Source: an uncultured Oscillospiraceae bacterium (GTDB lineage Bacteria; Bacillota; Clostridia; Oscillospirales; Oscillospiraceae). Taken from it: a DNA stretch of 7,892 bases. Location of the stretch: positions 1 through 7,892 of the forward strand of contig CAJFPI010000251.1 in NCBI GenBank assembly GCA_904398675.1, read 5' to 3'. The position numbers were made by a program, and so were the translations under genes. Under the pieces are notes generated by a model that was given only the letters and a program-made list of their open reading frames with translations, searched no databases and was not told the DNA's origin. Positions 6,501 to 7,892 of the stretch are shown here, piece by piece (the first letter of the stretch is position 1; every line of letters begins with the position of its first letter).

Positions 6501-6655
6501 CGCAGCTCCTTCCGCCAGGCGGGATGGGTGAAGTCCCCTGTTCCCAGAAGGCCGATGCCCTTGCGCCGGGCCCACCAGTCCAGATGGAGCGCGTCCAGCT
6601 CCCGGCTGGTGGCCCGGGAAAAGCGGGAATGGATATGGAGATCGGCAATATACAT
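3512..6655 (-). CDS. EndoQ-like PHP endonuclease fused to UvrD-family DNA helicase
   Basis: Predicted DNA-repair enzyme of 1047 aa. Residues 1 to about 410 match the TIGR00375/EndoQ class: PHP metal ligands in DLHIHS (His7, His9), GTGDFTHP (Asp41, His44), Glu87, His102/103, His158/163 and HSDAHS (215-220), then a four-Cys zinc site (Cys271, 274, 287, 290). EndoQ enzymes cut 5' of deaminated bases and abasic sites. Residues about 452-1047 form a superfamily-1 helicase with all motifs: Q457, Walker A GPGTGKT (Lys478), TFTNQAAAEM (504-513), TIGTFHA, VDEFQD (635-640), GDPDQSIYAFRGA (663-675), TENYRS (696-701), TFHGAKGLE (960-968) and YVAMTRARERL (1001-1011). A charged linker (about 421-452) joins them. 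QLSLF (416-420) and the C-terminal QLCLF (1043-1047) resemble beta-clamp-binding pentapeptides. The ATG at 6655-6653 has GAGGG 7 nt upstream. The repair role is inferred from the families; no activity on a given lesion can be read from sequence. Confidence 0.93.
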   Translation of the reverse strand: MYIADLHIHSRFSRATSRELDALHLDWWARRKGIGLLGTGDFTHPAWRKELREHLVEAGEGVYALRPELRLPDALPGEEPLFVVTGEISCIYKRHGRTRKVHHLILMPSLEAAEELSARLEAIGNIHSDGRPILGLDSRDLLALTLEVSPEAELVPAHIWTPHFSLFGAFSGFDTLEECFGDLAGEIHAVETGLSSDPPMNWRLSALDHLHLLSHSDAHSPSKLGREADLLGGERTYPALLRAVRSGEGLLGTVEFFPEEGKYHLDGHRICGVCLTPAETEARDGLCPVCGKKLTIGVEHRVEALADRPMGYRPDSARPFESLAPLPEVIAASTGASPTGKKTAALYETMLEELGTEFTILRRTALGDIEAVAGPCVAEGIRRLRAGQVERRAGYDGVYGVISLLTPGEIQRLGGQLSLFGAEARKTAAGGTRELKRRKTAEKVPAEAAPAEPNEAQRCAVTAPERVVAVVAGPGTGKTKTLVERIAYLVEERGVRPREITAVTFTNQAAAEMRQRLEKRLGGRRAVSGMTIGTFHAICLQLLGKVRLVSRREALGLAEQVLRAAGEKGSAKAFLQAVSRVKCGIPGGKDELDPALYAAYCAALEQRSLLDFDDLLIRALEKDTAGYGAFTHLLVDEFQDINAVQYQLLRAWSQGGRSLFVIGDPDQSIYAFRGADGQCFDRLRREEPDTRTIVLTENYRSTPEVLEASLAVIQAGPGPERTLHPHCPAGRPVELIELEDPFQEGIFLAKAVSRLTGGVDMLEAQSLGAGERTWAFSDIAVLCRTHRQLELVEKCLIHDDIPCIVSGREDYLEDDTVAAALAVLRFAWDSGDAAAAETALRILWDCPADLLEKAKGALSARPAPAWPELEEVFRGYGPLEALLREAALWQEAVREEPPRRLVERWAERHGSSHALEQLRNLAVFYPDFPALWQALTLGQEADLRRAAGKGWESGAVCLMTFHGAKGLEFPVVFAAGLSEGMVPLVSPSGRTDSEEERRLLYVAMTRARERLFLTCGGAPSPYLAALPGDVIRSRRQRERPAEQLCLF

Positions 6656-6688
6656 GGCAAGGCCCTCTTTCGCGGCAGATTTTGTCTT

Positions 6689-6717
6689 ATTATATCGTCT
6701 TTTGCCGCCGGGCGCAA
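6689..6717 (-). promoter_or_regulatory. Probable promoter of the EndoQ-UvrD gene
   Basis: A perfect TATAAT (6689-6694) lies 17 bp from a poor -35, TTGCGC (6712-6717). A full TTGACA is nearby (6718-6723) but 23 bp away, too far for normal use. The predicted start is near 6682, about 27 nt before the ATG. The element lies just after the transporter stop codon, so readthrough from that gene may also contribute. Arms GCGGCA/TGCCGC (6672-6677, 6703-6708) flank the -10 symmetrically. Confidence 0.6.
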
Positions 6718-6719
6718 TG

Positions 6720-7637
6720 TCAACCGCCGCCCTTCCCGCCGCTTTCCCCCTGTTTTACCGGTGTTTCTCCCTTCTCCCCCTTTGTCAGCGTGACCACCAC
6801 CACGGAGGTAAGGATCAGTCCGCAGCCGATGAGGGAGAGCACTGTCACCTCCGAGCCGCCCAGGACCAGGACGCTGACCACCATGGAGACCGCCGGCTCC
6901 AGCATATTGATGATGGCCGCTTTGGTGGCGCCGATCCGGTGGACACCCTGGGCCAGGCAGACCAGGCCAACTACAGTTGTTGCTGGATATATCGCTGCAT
7001 AAACCAGGTTCCACCCACTTAAGTCCATGGATGAGTCATGAGTGAAAATCATGCCTATTCCCATTAGAACTACTTGCATAAGTAATATATAGAATGTAGA
7101 AACAATTGTATCTAGTTTTGCTATATTACTTTTATCATTTGCAACAACAAAAATCGCATAAGCAACACCTGACGAAATTGCCAGAGCTACACCCAGTAAG
7201 GTGTTATTTGAATCTGTTATCCCGCGAACCCCTACAATCATGCAAATTCCCAGTATAGCTATTAACATGCATAAAACTTTCCGCCAAGTTACTTGTTCAT
7301 GGAAAAAGGCAATCATAATGACCATAACGACAACAGGATAGATAAAATGGAGTACTGTGCAAAAGCCTGCAAGTATATATCTGACAGATGCCTGCAATAA
7401 TAACGACATAGCAAGATATGCCATCCCCCCGATGCCAAACAATGGCACCATCTGCTTTTTTTCTATATTTAGGGGCAAATTGCGACGATATATTACTGAC
7501 AGCAACAAAGCGCTCCCCACTAACCCCCTCTCGAAAAGCAACGCCATAAGACTCCACCCTGTTTGCTGCAACAAGGTGGAAAATGTAGGTCCCACGCCAA
7601 ACATTATTGAGGCAATAACTATTAATACATATCCCAT
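6720..7637 (-). CDS. EamA/DMT-superfamily membrane transporter
   Basis: A 305-aa drug/metabolite-transporter-type protein, predicted to move a small metabolite or amino acid across the cytoplasmic membrane; the substrate cannot be read. It is hydrophobic throughout, with about ten membrane segments in two repeats (about 1-137 and 148-284). The second half ends with the EamA-like pattern of a Glu-Pro in a helix (LEPAVSMVVSVLVLGG, 246-261), matching LHFIYPVVVMVI with FFHE in the first (96-113). The tail (286-305) is Lys/Gly-rich and hydrophilic. Oddly, codons 1 to about 222 are AT-rich while the remainder is about 70% GC like the rest of the window, with no break in the frame. The start ATG (7637-7635) lacks a clear Shine-Dalgarno, but an in-frame stop 36 nt upstream with no other ATG between supports it. 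No good promoter was found in the 86 bp before it, so it may be transcribed with ridA. Confidence 0.9.
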   Translation of the reverse strand: MGYVLIVIASIMFGVGPTFSTLLQQTGWSLMALLFERGLVGSALLLSVIYRRNLPLNIEKKQMVPLFGIGGMAYLAMSLLLQASVRYILAGFCTVLHFIYPVVVMVIMIAFFHEQVTWRKVLCMLIAILGICMIVGVRGITDSNNTLLGVALAISSGVAYAIFVVANDKSNIAKLDTIVSTFYILLMQVVLMGIGMIFTHDSSMDLSGWNLVYAAIYPATTVVGLVCLAQGVHRIGATKAAIINMLEPAVSMVVSVLVLGGSEVTVLSLIGCGLILTSVVVVTLTKGEKGETPVKQGESGGKGGG

Positions 7638-7745
7638 ATTTTTGCTAGTACTAATTAATTTTGGGCAAAAGTTTCAAACCATGCATAATACTCATTTTAT
7701 TTCTAATAAAAAAATGAAACATTTTATTCTGGAACTCCTACAAAC
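6970..7745. other. AT-rich tract with sharp edges in a GC-rich region
   Basis: From about 6970 to about 7745 the base composition falls sharply: 7081-7140 has 12 G/C of 60, whereas 6841-6900 has 42 of 60. The tract covers the first ~222 codons of the transporter gene, the intergenic spacer and the last few codons of ridA, then returns to high GC. Edges are placed by eye to within some tens of bases. No insertion-sequence ends, tRNA or integrase were seen, so homologous recombination with foreign DNA is the simplest reading. Confidence 0.75.
7692..7717 (-). terminator. Weak AT-rich hairpin after ridA
   Basis: 7-bp arms (7692-7698 and 7711-7717) with a 12-nt loop lie just past the ridA stop codon. 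The stem is almost all A/T and no T run follows on the minus strand, so termination would be inefficient. It may be only a chance dyad in AT-rich DNA. Confidence 0.2.
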
Positions 7746-7892
7746 ATGGCGATCTCAAACAGCAGCTCCTTGGAGACCGGCGGCGCCACCACCGTATAGC
7801 GGGCGGGTCCTGTCTCCTGATCGCCAAAGAATTTGAAATACGCCTTGTTCATCCCCTGAAAGTCGTCCATGGTCTGCAGGAAACAACGGCAC
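7724..7892 (-). CDS. ridA: RidA/YjgF/UK114-family protein, C-terminal part (cut by window edge)
   Basis: The last 55 codons of a Rid-family gene; the start lies outside the window. RidA proteins are cytoplasmic trimers that hydrolyse reactive enamine/imine intermediates released by PLP enzymes such as threonine dehydratase. The visible part has the family pattern FLQTMDDFQGMNKAYFKFFG followed by PARYTVVAPP and a final strand LLFEIAMFVGVPE. The Arg of PARYTV (31st visible residue) aligns with the substrate-carboxylate-binding Arg105 of archetypal RidA, and the Glu of FEIAM with the conserved C-terminal Glu, so an active deaminase is plausible. Its last codons (about 7724-7745) are AT-rich, unlike the rest. 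The transporter gene follows after 86 bp on the same strand and may share its transcript. Assignment to the family is firm; the exact Rid subgroup is not. Confidence 0.85.
   Translation of the reverse strand, partial: CRCFLQTMDDFQGMNKAYFKFFGDQETGPARYTVVAPPVSKELLFEIAMFVGVPE

Noticed and set aside
3512..6655. Idea that the nuclease-helicase fusion is an anti-phage system like other nuclease/UvrD pairs
   Set aside because: The nuclease part has the EndoQ/TIGR00375 layout, the setting is housekeeping and metal-efflux genes, and no defence genes, integrase or mobile element are in the window.
3770..6793. A 1007-codon open frame on the plus strand opposite the EndoQ-UvrD gene
   Set aside because: It mirrors a strongly supported gene in GC-rich DNA, where antisense frames often stay open. 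Its product is rich in Gln, Pro, Arg and His with no recognisable domain.
6970..7745. AT-rich tract as an insertion sequence or genomic island
   Set aside because: No transposase, terminal repeats, target duplication or integrase; both edges lie inside intact coding frames.

Overview
The window is a high-GC bacterial chromosome segment in which every supported gene lies on the minus strand, so transcription runs from high to low coordinates. Promoters close to the vegetative sigma consensus (TTGACA/TATAAT, 17-bp spacing), GGGAGG-type ribosome sites, the sequence class of the phosphofructokinase and a PHP-endonuclease/UvrD fusion together suggest a GC-rich member of the Clostridia, probably Oscillospiraceae-like. 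That taxonomic placement is inference.

In order of transcription: (1) the 3' end of a RidA/YjgF-family gene (7724-7892, cut by the window edge); (2) a 305-aa EamA/DMT-type membrane transporter (6720-7637) whose first ~220 codons are AT-rich and last ~80 GC-rich; (3) a 1047-aa protein joining an EndoQ-like PHP/zinc endonuclease to a complete UvrD-type helicase (3512-6655), with a QLxLF sequence at the end of the endonuclease part and another as its last five residues; (4) a CsoR/RcnR-family metal-sensing repressor (3156-3431) with its own promoter; (5) a 622-aa P1B-type heavy-metal ATPase (946-2814) under a perfect-consensus promoter overlapped by two ATACC-N6-GGTAT dyads; (6) an overlapping 62-aa two-helix membrane protein (779-967); (7) a strong intrinsic terminator (727-757); and (8) the 5' part of a 6-phosphofructokinase gene (1-539) with its own promoter and a structured leader.

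Genes 4-6 form a metal-efflux module: the repressor very likely binds the tandem dyads and releases the ATPase/small-membrane-protein operon when its metal is in excess. The metal is uncertain. The repressor has the Cys-His-Cys set of copper sensors but not their usual second-shell residues, and the ATPase has CPC but an HNAGS sequence in its last helix in place of the copper or zinc signatures. The EndoQ-UvrD fusion looks like a one-polypeptide DNA-repair machine (nick at a damaged base, then unwind), possibly tethered to the sliding clamp. The AT-rich block at about 6970-7745 looks like a recombination or transfer tract that replaced part of the transporter gene and the tail of ridA.

I saw no RNA genes, CRISPR arrays, insertion sequences or known riboswitches. 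The most interesting candidates are the EndoQ-UvrD fusion with two possible clamp-binding motifs, the compositional breakpoint inside the transporter gene, and the unassigned metal specificity of the CsoR/ATPase/small-membrane-protein operon.
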